Assembly (NCBI RefSeq): GCF_006715635.1
Contig: NZ_VFNP01000001.1
Coordinates: forward strand, 2,170,001-2,234,000
Direction: 5' to 3'
Length of the DNA: 64,000 bases
Source: Streptomyces sp. SLBN-118
Lineage (GTDB): Bacteria > Actinomycetota > Actinomycetes > Streptomycetales > Streptomycetaceae
The notes below the pieces were generated by a model. The model ran no database searches and had not been told where the DNA came from. It was given only the letters and a program-made list of their open reading frames with translations. A program made the translations under genes and the position numbers. Shown in pieces: positions 27,450-38,590 of this stretch; within the stretch, counting starts at the first letter, position 1, and each line of letters starts with the position of its first letter.

Positions 27450-29903
27450 TCAGCCGCGCAGCAGCGCTTCCAGGGCACTGGCGGTTCTGGCCGCCTCCTC
27501 GGCGGGCAGTGGCGCCCCCTCGGCATCGGTCACATAGAAGGCGTCAACAGCGTTCGAGCCGAGGGTGGAGACATGGGCGCTGCGCACCCGTACCGCCTCG
27601 TCCTCCAGTGCCCGGCCGATCCGGTGCAGCAGACCCGGGGCGTCCTGGGCGCGGACCTCGATGACCGTGGCCAGGCTCGAACCGGCCGCGGCGACCGTTA
27701 CCAGCGGTGGCGGGGCCTGAGCTCCACGGCGGCGCGGGTAGGCGGCCTCACGCTCGGCGAGCCTGGCCGGGATGTCGAGCGAGCCGTCCAGGGCCCGGAC
27801 CAGATCGCTGCGCAGCCGGGCGGCCTGCGGCAGGGAGCCGTACTCCGCGGCGACGCGCCAGCTCAGCAGCAGTACGCCGGCGGGTCCACCCAGTTCGCTG
27901 GGCAGCTCGATGGAGCGCAGATCGGCGGCGCGCACGGTCAGCCGGTGCAGGGCGAGCACTCCGGCCGCGGCGGGCAGGACGCCCGGCTGGTCGGGCAGCG
28001 CGATCAGCAGCTCGACGCCGACCGGTCCGGGCTCGTCCCCGCCGGGCGCCTCGGGTTGCGCGTGCAGCGAGAGTACGGGTTCGCCGGTCCGCAGCGCCTC
28101 GATGGCGAGGCGTTCCTGTTCGGCGCTGGGTTCGGCGGGCTCCGGCTCGGCGGGGGCGTTGCCCGCGAGGACCGCCGCCACGCGGTTGACCAGGTCCGTC
28201 ACGAGCGAGCCGCGCCAGGACGACCAGGCCGCGGGCCCGGTGGCGAGCGCGTCGGCCTCGGTGAGGGCGTGCAGCAGCTCCAGGGTGCTCACCGAACCCA
28301 CGACGTCGGCGACGGAGGCGACCGTCGCGGGATCGTCCAGATCGCGCCGGGTGGCCGTTTCGATCAGCAGCAGGTGGTGGCGTACGAGTGTGGCGATGAC
28401 GGCCACGTCCGCGCGGTCGAATCCGATCCGGGTGGCGACGTCCCGCGCGATGGTCTCGCCGGCCACCGAGTGGTCGCCGGGCCAGCCCTTGCCGATGTCG
28501 TGCAGCAGGGCGGCGATCAGCAGCAGGTCGGGGCGGCCGACGCGGCGGGTCAGCGACGAGGCCTTGACCGCGGCCTCGACGAGATGCCGGTCGACGGTCC
28601 AGGTGTGCACGGCGTTGCGCTGCGGGCGGCACCGTACACGCTCCCAGTCGGGCAGCAGCCGGGTGATCAGGCCCTCGGCCTCCAGCGCCTCCCACACACC
28701 GATCGTCGACTCCCCCGCGCCCAGCAGAGTGACCAGTTCCTCGCGCGCCTCGGCGGGCCAGGGCACGGGCAGCGGCTTGGTGGTGGCGGCGAGGCGGCGG
28801 ACCGCGTGCAGGGAGATCGGCAGACCCGACTGCGCGGCCGCGGCGGCGGCTCGCAGCGGTAGCACGGGGTCGCGCTCGGGCTTGGCGGTGCGCGCGAGCA
28901 CCACCTCACCGTCCTGCTCGACGACGCCTTCGGCGAGCGGGCTGCGCTCGGGCTGCTGTCCACGGCCACCGCTGAGCATGGCGCGCAACCGGGGTCGTAC
29001 GGCCCGCGACCTGAGCACCCGGTTCACCTCGCGCCAGGTGACATCGGTGGCGTACGAGACGGTGCGCGCGGCCTCGTACACCTGGCGCAGCAGCGCGTCG
29101 GCGTCCAGCAGCCCCAGCTCGGCGGCGACCTGGTCCTGCTCCTGGAGGGCGAGGCGGTCGGTGGCCCGCCCGGTCGTCAGATGCAGCGCGTCGCGGGCGT
29201 CCAGGAGCGTCCGCCGCGCCTCGGCGAGCCCTTCGCGCGGCGCGTCGGCGAGCCAGGATGCGGCGACGGCACGCAGTGCGGTGGCGTCACGCAACCCGCC
29301 CCGCGCCTCCTTCAGGTCGGGCTCCAGCAGGAACTGCAGCTCCCCCTGGCGCTCGGCCCGTTCCCGGCAGAGCTCGTCGAGTTCGGGCAGCCGCTTGGGG
29401 GCCTGGTTGCGCCAGTCGGCCAGTACGGCAGTGCGCAGCCCGGCGACCAGACCCGGATCGCCCGCGACCGGGCGCGCGTCCAGGAGCCCCAGCTGCACCT
29501 TCAGGTCCTCCCCCGCGGTCTTGCGGGCCTCGCCGGGGGTGCGTACGGAATGGTCGAGGGCGAGCCCCAGGTCCCACACCGGGTACCAGATCCGGTCCGC
29601 GAGCGCGGCGAGAGCGCCCGCTTGGGCGCTCCCGTCGTGCAGCAGGAGCAGATCGAGGTCGCTGCGCGGCGACAGCTCCCCGCGTCCGTAGCCGCCGACG
29701 GCGACGAGCGCCGCGCCCCGCACCTTCGTCTCCAGACAGGCGGTGGTGAACAGCGCGGACAGCCACTCGTCGGTCAGCCTGGCCAGGGCAGCACGGCGCG
29801 GCGGCCCGGACTGCTCCTTCTCGTTGAGAAGGCGCAGCCGGGCCGCCGCATAGCCGCTGGGTCCCGAGTCTTCCGCTTCGGTGGTCACTTCCACGCTCGT
29901 CAC
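27450..29903 (-). CDS. glnD: PII protein uridylyl/adenylyltransferase GlnD
   Basis: Modifies the PII protein GlnK according to nitrogen status; in S. coelicolor GlnD was reported to adenylylate GlnK. The protein has 817 residues from the GTG at 29903, eight bases after CAGGAG. The nucleotidyltransferase motif is GGYGRGELSPRSDLDLL at residues 70-86. The HD domain reads LLIAALLHDIGKGWPGDHS in the middle. Two C-terminal ACT-type domains follow (around ELLIALPDQPGVLPAAAGVL and EVRAQDAPGLLHRIGRAL). It lies 34 bases after glnK in the amtB-glnK-glnD operon. Confidence 0.95.
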   Translation of the reverse strand: MTSVEVTTEAEDSGPSGYAAARLRLLNEKEQSGPPRRAALARLTDEWLSALFTTACLETKVRGAALVAVGGYGRGELSPRSDLDLLLLHDGSAQAGALAALADRIWYPVWDLGLALDHSVRTPGEARKTAGEDLKVQLGLLDARPVAGDPGLVAGLRTAVLADWRNQAPKRLPELDELCRERAERQGELQFLLEPDLKEARGGLRDATALRAVAASWLADAPREGLAEARRTLLDARDALHLTTGRATDRLALQEQDQVAAELGLLDADALLRQVYEAARTVSYATDVTWREVNRVLRSRAVRPRLRAMLSGGRGQQPERSPLAEGVVEQDGEVVLARTAKPERDPVLPLRAAAAAAQSGLPISLHAVRRLAATTKPLPVPWPAEAREELVTLLGAGESTIGVWEALEAEGLITRLLPDWERVRCRPQRNAVHTWTVDRHLVEAAVKASSLTRRVGRPDLLLIAALLHDIGKGWPGDHSVAGETIARDVATRIGFDRADVAVIATLVRHHLLLIETATRRDLDDPATVASVADVVGSVSTLELLHALTEADALATGPAAWSSWRGSLVTDLVNRVAAVLAGNAPAEPEPAEPSAEQERLAIEALRTGEPVLSLHAQPEAPGGDEPGPVGVELLIALPDQPGVLPAAAGVLALHRLTVRAADLRSIELPSELGGPAGVLLLSWRVAAEYGSLPQAARLRSDLVRALDGSLDIPARLAEREAAYPRRRGAQAPPPLVTVAAAGSSLATVIEVRAQDAPGLLHRIGRALEDEAVRVRSAHVSTLGSNAVDAFYVTDAEGAPLPAEEAARTASALEALLRG

Positions 29904-29937
29904 CCAGTAGCTCCTGATTCTGTAAAGCGGTCGCGAC

Positions 29938-31628
<1,691 letters not shown>

Positions 31629-31969
31629 CGGCGTCTCCTCGTCGTCGGTGCGGCCGCGTGCGGGCGAAGCCTGAGCGGAAGGGCGGGCCGGTTATTCGCC
31701 CTGAGGTTGGCGCAATGCCGTTTCGGTCGATGCCGCACGATGTTTCGCCGCAGTGACGAAGAGGTCCGGCGTGTTACACCGCCATGAACTGCGGGGTCAC
31801 GAGTACGTAACGGGAGTACCCTCTGCGCACGTCGCGGGCCTGAGGAATAACGGCTCGCAGGCCGCCTCGCTGAACCGGCCGCGACGTCACCCGGATGACC
31901 TGCGGCGGGGGAGCCGAGTCGGACTGTTCGGGGTGAGCGTCGCGGCCGGGGCCTTGAAGGAGCGGCCTC
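31629..31969. other. Gene-free stretch between nsdA and amtB
   Basis: This holds the amtB leader and the GlnR-like half-sites at 31773-31811. Nothing else is supported; the frames seen here are short and Arg-rich. Confidence 0.7.
31773..31811 (-). promoter_or_regulatory. Candidate GlnR operator upstream of amtB
   Basis: On the minus strand the region reads GTTAC-n6-GTGAC-n6-GTTCA-n7-GTAAC. This approximates two GlnR boxes (gTnAC-n6-GaAAC) with an 11-base half-site spacing, as known at amtB, glnA and nirB promoters in S. coelicolor. The outermost half-site is displaced by one base. It lies about 145-185 bases ahead of the amtB start, so nitrogen limitation would be expected to turn the operon on. 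Confidence 0.7.
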
Positions 31970-33439
31970 TCAGACCGCTTCCGCGGTCTCGGGCAGCTGG
32001 GAGGTGAGCTGGTCGGTGAGGTGGACGACCTCGGCCACGTCACCGAAGTCCCGGGCCGCGCTGTCGACGGTCTTGCGCAGCCGGGTGTTGACCCGCTCGG
32101 AGCGGACCCGCTTGGCGACCTTCAGCGCCTCCCCGGCCAGGGCAGTCGACTGTTCGGGCTCCCTCTTGAGCAGATGAACGGTGGCCATACCGATCAGGTT
32201 CAGCGCGTACGACCGCTGGTGCTCCTGGTCCTGGCCGAAGAGCTCCACGGCGCGCTGCATTATCGGCTCGGCGAGCGAGGCGTACGTGGGGCTGCGGCCT
32301 GCCACATAGGCCAGATCACGGTACGAGTGGGCGTTCTCGGCATTGAGCTCGGCCTCGGAGAAGAAGCGGATCCAGTCCGGCTCCGGCTCGCCGTCCATAC
32401 CAGCGTCGGCGAAGGTGTCCTCGGCCATCCGGACGGCTCGCTTGCACTTGCTGGGCTGGCCCATATTGGCGTAAGCGCGGGCCTCCATCGCATACAGCAT
32501 CGCCTGGGTGCGCGGGGTGGCGCAGTCGCGGCTGCCGTACTGCGCGAGATGAATGAGCTCCAGGGCGTCGTCCGGCCGCCCCAGGTGGATCATCTGGCGG
32601 CTCATGGAGGACAGGATGTACGAGCCGAGAGGCTTGTCGGCCGCCTCCTTGGCGGCGTGCAGCGCGAGCACGAAGTACTTCTGCGCGGTGGGCTGCAGGC
32701 CGACGTCGTAACTCATCCAGCCGGCCAGCTCGGCGAGCTCGGCCGCGCATGTGAACAGGCGCTGGGCCGTGCCTTCGGGCTGCGGCTCCTGCAACAGGTC
32801 GGTGACCTCGTGCAGTTGGCCCACCACGGCCTTGCGGCGCAGTCCGCCGCCGCACTGTGCGTCCCACTGGCGGAACATCGCCGTGGTGGACTCCAGCAGG
32901 TCGAGCTCGGGCTTTGACAGCCGTGAGGACCTGCGCGCTGCGGCCGGCTGCGCTGCCGGCTCGCCGGGCGGTGAGGCCACCAGCCAGCGCTGCATGGGCT
33001 CGACGAGGGCGGGGCCCGCGGCCAGGGCGAGTGAGGTGCCGAGGAAGCCGCGCCGCGCCAGCATCAGATCGCTGCGGGAGAACTCACCGAGGAGGGCGAC
33101 GGTCTGCGGGCCGGCCCACGGCAGGTCGACCCCGGACACCGACGGTGACTGGTGCGCCGTGCGCAGACCGATGTCCTCGATGGCGACCACGCACCCGAAG
33201 CGCTCGGAGAACAGCTCGGAGAGAATGCGGGGGATCGGCTCGCGCGGCTGTTCCCCGTCGAGCCAGCGGCGCACCCGTGAGGTGTCCGTGCTGATGTGGT
33301 GTGCGCCCATCTGGCGCGCCCGGCGGTTCACTTGGCGCGCCAGCTCGCCCTTCGACCAACCGCTGCGCACGAACCACGAACTCAACTGCTCGTTCGGGCG
33401 CTTGCCGGTATTCGTACCGCCTGCGCCGGTGCCCGCCAC
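31970..33439 (-). CDS. nsdA: NsdA, TPR-type negative regulator of sporulation and antibiotic production
   Basis: The protein has 489 residues. An N-terminal helix-turn-helix-like part (LSSWFVRSGWSKGELARQVN ... TSRVRRWLDGEQPREPIP) precedes a hydrophobic stretch (RRGFLGTSLALAAGPALVE). A series of TPR-like helical hairpins follows from about residue 170 (AGWMSYDVGLQPTAQKYFVL; LGRPDDALELIHLAQYG). This fits NsdA of S. coelicolor (SCO5582 from memory), whose loss raises antibiotic production and sporulation. Its place next to amtB is also the S. coelicolor order. Confidence 0.88.
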   Translation of the reverse strand: MAGTGAGGTNTGKRPNEQLSSWFVRSGWSKGELARQVNRRARQMGAHHISTDTSRVRRWLDGEQPREPIPRILSELFSERFGCVVAIEDIGLRTAHQSPSVSGVDLPWAGPQTVALLGEFSRSDLMLARRGFLGTSLALAAGPALVEPMQRWLVASPPGEPAAQPAAARRSSRLSKPELDLLESTTAMFRQWDAQCGGGLRRKAVVGQLHEVTDLLQEPQPEGTAQRLFTCAAELAELAGWMSYDVGLQPTAQKYFVLALHAAKEAADKPLGSYILSSMSRQMIHLGRPDDALELIHLAQYGSRDCATPRTQAMLYAMEARAYANMGQPSKCKRAVRMAEDTFADAGMDGEPEPDWIRFFSEAELNAENAHSYRDLAYVAGRSPTYASLAEPIMQRAVELFGQDQEHQRSYALNLIGMATVHLLKREPEQSTALAGEALKVAKRVRSERVNTRLRKTVDSAARDFGDVAEVVHLTDQLTSQLPETAEAV

Positions 33440-33866
33440 TGGATTGCCCCCATCCGCTGAAACGCTGTGTCGCCCGAACCCTTACCAGAATGCCGTGAGT
33501 TGAGGCTCTCCGGTGGAGGTTGCACCCCATCGAGTGGGAAACCGAGTTGCCTCCGGCATACCCACGGATGTGCAGAACTCCAGGGCTCGTGTACTGAACG
33601 TAGCCCCACGATCACCCGTCCAGCGAGGGCGATTCCAGAAACGCCACCATTCGCCACCCCTTCGAATGAACTCACCTGCCGCCAGGCGCGATTCACTTGA
33701 CACACGACGATCAGGAGTCGGCGGAGCGGTGCGCGCGCAGGCGCGCGACCCGGGCCGCGCCACCCCTCCTGCCACAATGCGCCGCCGGACCTTCACGGAT
33801 TGCGACGCAGTGTAACGAGCAGACTTCAGGTGGTAACCACCGGCGATTCGACCCGTTGGAGGGGGC
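33440..33866. other. Gene-free stretch between nsdA and the Prim-Pol-like gene
   Basis: This is the divergent promoter region of two genes. A TTGACA hexamer sits near 33694, but no well-spaced -10 follows. No gene, repeat or clear terminator is seen; the short open frames are not supported. Confidence 0.55.
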
Positions 33867-34523
33867 ATGGGCTTCACGATCGGCGGCAGCCGGGGGATCA
33901 GGGAGATCAGGCCCGGCTCACGGCGCCGTGCCCGCACCGCGGAGTGCACCGTCGTGGCGGAGTACACGGGACTGTGGGGCTGGGACGTGGCGCCGGGGGC
34001 GCGAACGGCTTCCGGCGAGTGTTCCTGCGGGGCGGGCGACTGCCCGTCCCCGGGGGCCCATCCACTCGGCTTCGCCCCCGAGGTCCCCGCAGGCGCCACG
34101 GTGGACGAGGTCACCACGGCATGGGCCGAGGTACCCGGCGCGGCGCTCCTGCTGCCGGTCGGCCGCACCTTCGACATCCTGGACGTCGCCGCCCCGGCGG
34201 GCCGGCGGGCGCTGGTGCGCCTGGAGCGGATGGGCCTGCCGCTCGGCCCGGTGACGGCCACGCCGGACGGCCGCTGCCAGTTCTTCGTCGCGCCGGGCGC
34301 GGCCGACGAACTCCCGCAACTGCTCTACCGGATGGGCTGGGACGACGCGGACCTGGACCTGCACTGCCTGGGCCCCGGCGCGCACATCACGGCCCCGCCG
34401 TCGGACCACGCCGGCCTTGGCCCGGTCAGCTGGCTGCGCCCGCCGTCGCTGGACACGGCGGCGGCGCCGCCGGAGGCGCGGCTGCTGCTGGGGACGCTGG
34501 CGTACGTCTGCCACCGTTCCTGA
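33867..34523 (+). CDS. Short protein resembling the N-terminal Prim-Pol (primase/polymerase) domain
   Basis: The protein has 218 residues from an ATG behind GGAGGGGGC. It carries a cysteine and glycine segment, SGECSCGAGDCPSPGAHPLG at about residues 49-68, as found in the so-called bifunctional DNA primase/polymerase family widespread in Streptomyces. The C-terminal helicase/primase partner is missing and I do not see the family's catalytic acidic pair clearly. Function is not established. It lies convergent with ftsY across 122 bases. Confidence 0.7.
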   Translation: MGFTIGGSRGIREIRPGSRRRARTAECTVVAEYTGLWGWDVAPGARTASGECSCGAGDCPSPGAHPLGFAPEVPAGATVDEVTTAWAEVPGAALLLPVGRTFDILDVAAPAGRRALVRLERMGLPLGPVTATPDGRCQFFVAPGAADELPQLLYRMGWDDADLDLHCLGPGAHITAPPSDHAGLGPVSWLRPPSLDTAAAPPEARLLLGTLAYVCHRS

Positions 34524-34645
34524 AGCGGCGGCTTCGCCCGGGACCCCGCTCCTCAATATCCCCCGGACTTCGCGGCGGGACCCCCGAGCGGCTGGATGCG
34601 GCCGAAGGTCGCCCGCCGGGCCCCGGGGCAAAGCCTGGGCGCGAT

Positions 34646-35854
34646 CTACTCGCCGATCAGTGCGTCCACGAACGCCTCCGGCTCGAACGGCGCCAGGTCG
34701 TCGGGCCCCTCGCCCAGACCCACCAGCTTCACCGGGACGCCCAGCTCGCGCTGGACCGCCACCACGATGCCGCCCTTGGCCGTGCCGTCCAGCTTGGTCA
34801 GCACGATGCCGGTGATGTCCACGACCTCTGCGAAGACCCGCGCCTGCACCAGGCCGTTCTGTCCGGTCGTCGCGTCCAGGACCAGCAGGATCTCGTCCAG
34901 CGGGCCATGTTTCTCGACGACGCGCTTGACCTTGCCGAGCTCGTCCATCAGGCCCGTCTTGGTGTGCAGCCGGCCCGCGGTGTCGATCAGTACGATGTCC
35001 GCGCCCTCGGCGATGCCCTCCTTGACCGCGTCGAACGCGATCGACGCCGGGTCGCCGCCCTCGGGGCCGCGCACGGTGCGCGCGCCGACCCGCTCGCCCC
35101 AGGTCTGGAGCTGGTCCGCGGCAGCCGCACGGAAGGTGTCCGCCGCTCCGAGTACGACCGAGCGGCCGTCCGCGACGAGCACCCGCGCCAGCTTTCCGGT
35201 CGTGGTGGTCTTTCCGGTGCCGTTGACACCGACAACCATGACGACGCCCGGGGTGTCAAGACCGCTCTCGGTCTTTACCGCACGGTCGAAGTCGGTGCCG
35301 AGGAGGTGCAGCAGCTCCTCGCGCAGCAGCCCGCGCAGCTCGTCGGGCGTACGCGTGCCGAGCACCTTCACCCGCTCGCGCAGCCGCTCGACCAGCTCCT
35401 GGGTCGGCGCGACGCCGACGTCCGCCGTGAGCAGGGTGTCCTCGATCTCCTCCCAGGTCTCCTCGTCGAGGTGCTCGCGCGACAGGAGTGTGAGCAGCCC
35501 CTTGCCGAGGGAGTTCTGGGAGCGGGCGAGACGCGCGCGTAGGCGGACCAGCCGGCCCGCGGTCGGCTCGGGGATCTCGATCTCGGGGGCGAGGGGCTCC
35601 TCGACGACGACCGGAGCCGTGGCTCCTGTGGTGTCGGGGAGGTCGACCTCCTCGATCGTGCGGCGCGGCTCCTCGACCGTCGGGGCGGCGTCCTCACCGA
35701 CCTGAGGCTCGGCGGGCGGGGCAGTGATGGTCGGCGTGCTCGACGGTGCCGAGGGCGGCAGCTGCTTCTTCTTCTTGCGGCTGCTGACCACGAGCCCGCT
35801 GATCGCGCCGACCGCGACCAGGGCGATGACTACAGCAAGGATGAGGATTTCCAT
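34646..35854 (-). CDS. ftsY: Signal recognition particle receptor FtsY
   Basis: Membrane-associated GTPase that docks the SRP and its ribosome. The protein has 402 residues from the ATG at 35854. An N-terminal membrane helix (MEILILAVVIALVAVGAISG) is followed by an acidic Pro/Glu-rich linker and the NG domain, with GVNGTGKTTTTGKLAR near residue 207, GAADTFRAAAADQLQTW, DTAGRLHTKTGLMDELGK and TKLDGTAKGG. The transmembrane N-terminus is the Gram-positive form of FtsY. Confidence 0.97.
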   Translation of the reverse strand: MEILILAVVIALVAVGAISGLVVSSRKKKKQLPPSAPSSTPTITAPPAEPQVGEDAAPTVEEPRRTIEEVDLPDTTGATAPVVVEEPLAPEIEIPEPTAGRLVRLRARLARSQNSLGKGLLTLLSREHLDEETWEEIEDTLLTADVGVAPTQELVERLRERVKVLGTRTPDELRGLLREELLHLLGTDFDRAVKTESGLDTPGVVMVVGVNGTGKTTTTGKLARVLVADGRSVVLGAADTFRAAAADQLQTWGERVGARTVRGPEGGDPASIAFDAVKEGIAEGADIVLIDTAGRLHTKTGLMDELGKVKRVVEKHGPLDEILLVLDATTGQNGLVQARVFAEVVDITGIVLTKLDGTAKGGIVVAVQRELGVPVKLVGLGEGPDDLAPFEPEAFVDALIGE

Positions 35855-36046
35855 AACCCGTCCAGTATGCGTGACCTCGCAGATGGCCGTTTGCTCCCCC
35901 GGCCGGGCACGCAGCCCTTCCGACCGGGCCGGCCGGCCACCCTCCACGGCAGTGGCGGAACCGGGTCCGCCCCTCTATCAATCTGACACGACGTCAGCTA
36001 CCGTCCCTCCTCGCCGTGCTCATACGCTGCGGAGGGGGACGTTCCC

Positions 36047-37018
36047 ATGGCTTTCACGGTGGCCCGCTTCAATCTCGTCGATCCCGACGCGACACCCGAA
36101 ACCCTTGCGGCCCGCTATCGCGCCGCCCTGGAGATGGCCGCGTACGCCGACGACCGCGGCATCGACACGATCCAGACCGAGGAGCACCACGGCGCCGGGA
36201 ACAACTGGCTGCCCTCCCCCTTCGTCTTCGCCGGCGCCGTCCTCGGCTCCACCCGCCGTATCGCGGTCACCGTCTCCGCGATCATCGGTCCGCTGTACGA
36301 CCCGTTGCGGCTGGCCGAGGACATCGCCGTGCTCGACCTGATCGGCAGGGGACGTCTGGTCACGGTCGCGGGCATCGGATACCGGCCCGAGGAGTACGAG
36401 GCCCACGGCGTCGACTGGGGCCGGCGCGGCAAGATCCAGGACCTGCTCCTGGAGACCCTCCTCAAGGCGTGGACGGGCGAGCCCTTCACCTACGAGGGCC
36501 GTACGGTACGGGTCACCCCGCGCCCGTACACCCAGCCGCACCCCCTGCTGCTCGTCGGCGGCTCGTCGCAGGCGGCGGCCCGCCGCGCCGCCCGCCTCGG
36601 ACTGCCGTTCTTCCCGAGCGCGCATCTGCCGGAGCTGGAGTCGTACTACCAGGACAGGCTCGCCGAATACGGCACCGAGGGCTGGACGATGATGCCCGCC
36701 GAGAAGACGCCGCTCCTGCATCTCTCCGACGACCCCGACCGCACCTGGGCCGAGTACGGGAAGCACTTCCTCCACGAGGCTCGGATGTACGCCTCGTGGC
36801 AGTCCAAGGACATCCGTTCGGCGGTGAAGTCCACGGCCACCACCGTCGAGGAGCTCCGCGCCGAGGGTGTGTACCGGATCGTGACACCGGACGAGTGCGT
36901 GGCGCTGGGCGGGGAGAGCCTTGTACTGCATCCGCTGTGCGGCGGGATGCCGGTGGACGAGGGCTGGCGCAGCCTGCAGCTGCTGTGCGAACACGTACTG
37001 CCCCGGCTCACTGGTTGA
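36047..37018 (+). CDS. LLM-class (luciferase-like) oxidoreductase
   Basis: The protein has 323 residues from the ATG at 36047. Blocks of the bacterial-luciferase fold are visible: EMAAYADDRGIDTIQTEEHH near residue 28, LVTVAGIGYRPEEYEAHGVDWGRR-like in the middle (RLVTVAGIGYRPEEY), and HPLLLVGGSSQAAARRAARL near 165-185. This group uses FMN or F420; the F420 precursor gene cofC is also in this window. The substrate is unknown. The last bases of the gene form half of the terminator with glcP on the other strand. Confidence 0.88.
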   Translation: MAFTVARFNLVDPDATPETLAARYRAALEMAAYADDRGIDTIQTEEHHGAGNNWLPSPFVFAGAVLGSTRRIAVTVSAIIGPLYDPLRLAEDIAVLDLIGRGRLVTVAGIGYRPEEYEAHGVDWGRRGKIQDLLLETLLKAWTGEPFTYEGRTVRVTPRPYTQPHPLLLVGGSSQAAARRAARLGLPFFPSAHLPELESYYQDRLAEYGTEGWTMMPAEKTPLLHLSDDPDRTWAEYGKHFLHEARMYASWQSKDIRSAVKSTATTVEELRAEGVYRIVTPDECVALGGESLVLHPLCGGMPVDEGWRSLQLLCEHVLPRLTG

Positions 37019-37028
37019 GCCGGGGCAG
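36998..37028. terminator. Convergent terminator between the LLM oxidoreductase and glcP
   Basis: Perfect 13-base inverted repeat CTGCCCCGGCTCA / TGAGCCGGGGCAG with a 5-base loop. It includes the stop codon of the LLM gene and sits 29 bases from the glcP stop on the other strand. Confidence 0.85.
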
Positions 37029-37057
37029 TTCCGTGACGAGGAGAGGGGCAGCGGGGA

Positions 37058-38479
37058 TTAGCCCATCTCCTCCAACGCCTTGCCCTTCGTCTCCTTGACG
37101 TACCTGAGCACGAAGGGGATCGAGAGCACGGCGAAGACTGTGTAGATGACATACGTGGCCGAGAGATTCCAGTCCGACAGGCTCGGGAAGCTCGCGGTGA
37201 TGGCCCAGTTGGCGATCCACTGGGCGGAGGCCGCAACGCCGAGTGCCGCGGCACGGATCCGGTTGGGGAACATCTCGCCCAGGAACACCCAGACCACAAC
37301 ACCCCAGGACAGGGCGAAGAAGAGCACGAAGACATGGGCGGCGACCAGGGCCACGACACCCTGGGTGGTGGGCAGCTTGCCGTCGACGAGATCGGCGGAG
37401 AAGGCCCAGGCCTCAAAGGCCAGCGCGATCGCCATACCGGCGGAGCCGACGAGGGCGAGCGGACGCCGGCCGATCCTGTCCACGAACACCATCGCGATCA
37501 CGGTGCCGATGATGTTGATGATCGAGGTGGTGAAGGAGTAGAGGAACGAGTCGGTCGGGTCGATGCCGACGGACTGCCACAGCGTCGAGGAGTAGTAGAA
37601 CGCGACGTTGATACCGACGAGCTGCTGGAAGACCGAGAGTCCGATGCCGACCCAGACGATGGGCAGGAAGCCGAAGCGGCTGCCCAGCAGGTCCTTGAAG
37701 GTCGACTTGTGCTCGCTGCGCATCGCCTGGTCGATCTCGGCGACACGGGCGTACAGGTCGACGCCGTGGCCCTCGACCTCGCCGAGGACCTCCTTCGCCC
37801 GGTCCGCCCTGCCGACGGAGATCAGGAAGCGGGGCGACTCGGGGATCGCGAAGGACAGCAGTCCGTAGAGCACCGCGGGCACGACCATGACGCCGAGCAT
37901 CCACTGCCAGGCCTCGAGCCCGCCGATCTCGCCGCGCTGCTCACCGTCGGCAAGCTGCAGGATGCCGTAGTTCACCAGCTGGGAGACGGCGATGCCGATG
38001 ACGATCGCCGCCTGCTGGAAGGAGGCCAGCCGGCCGCGGTAGGCGGGCGGGGACACCTCGGCGATATAGGCCGGGCCGATGACCGATGCCATGCCGATGG
38101 CGAAGCCGCCGATGATCCGCCAGATGGCGAGGTCCCAGAGGGCGAAGGGCACGGCGGAGCCGACCGCGCTGATGGTGAAGAGCGTGGCGGCTATCTGCAT
38201 ACAGCGGATGCGGCCGATGCGGTCGGCGATCCGGCCGGCTGTGGCGGCGCCGATGGCGCAGCCGATCAGGGCGATCGCGATGACCTGGGCGAGCGTGCCG
38301 GAACCGATGTCGTAGCGGTCACGTATGGCCTCGACGGCACCGTTGATGACGGAGCTGTCGTAGCCGAAGAGGAAACCGCCCATCGCGGCGGCGGCCGTGA
38401 TGAAGATGACATGGCCGAGGTGGTCGGGATGTGCCTCACGGGCCCCCGGTACAGGGGGGTGCTGCGCGGTGCTGGTCAC
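37058..38479 (-). CDS. glcP: Glucose permease GlcP (MFS sugar porter)
   Basis: Main glucose:proton symporter of Streptomyces. The protein has 473 residues with twelve predicted membrane spans. Sugar-porter motifs are readable: FGYDSSVINGAV in helix 1, AGRIADRIGRIRC between helices 2 and 3, PESPRFLISVGR near the middle loop, and FVDRIGRRPLALVG between helices 8 and 9. It matches S. coelicolor GlcP1 (SCO5578 by position, from memory). Paired repeats in front of it may be operator sites. Confidence 0.93.
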   Translation of the reverse strand: MTSTAQHPPVPGAREAHPDHLGHVIFITAAAAMGGFLFGYDSSVINGAVEAIRDRYDIGSGTLAQVIAIALIGCAIGAATAGRIADRIGRIRCMQIAATLFTISAVGSAVPFALWDLAIWRIIGGFAIGMASVIGPAYIAEVSPPAYRGRLASFQQAAIVIGIAVSQLVNYGILQLADGEQRGEIGGLEAWQWMLGVMVVPAVLYGLLSFAIPESPRFLISVGRADRAKEVLGEVEGHGVDLYARVAEIDQAMRSEHKSTFKDLLGSRFGFLPIVWVGIGLSVFQQLVGINVAFYYSSTLWQSVGIDPTDSFLYSFTTSIINIIGTVIAMVFVDRIGRRPLALVGSAGMAIALAFEAWAFSADLVDGKLPTTQGVVALVAAHVFVLFFALSWGVVVWVFLGEMFPNRIRAAALGVAASAQWIANWAITASFPSLSDWNLSATYVIYTVFAVLSIPFVLRYVKETKGKALEEMG

Positions 38480-38590
38480 GTGTACTCCTCGGGCGTCCGG
38501 CAGCGTCGCCGGGCGTGGGGGGCGAGCCCTTCAAGCGGCGTACAACAAGCCGCCGCCCACCACTTGAAGGTAAATGCAACGCAGCAGAGA

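Noticed and set aside
25541..27664. Plus-strand frame of 707 codons over ffh
   Set aside because: Antisense to ffh; it begins inside the 14-base tandem repeat and has no recognisable domain.
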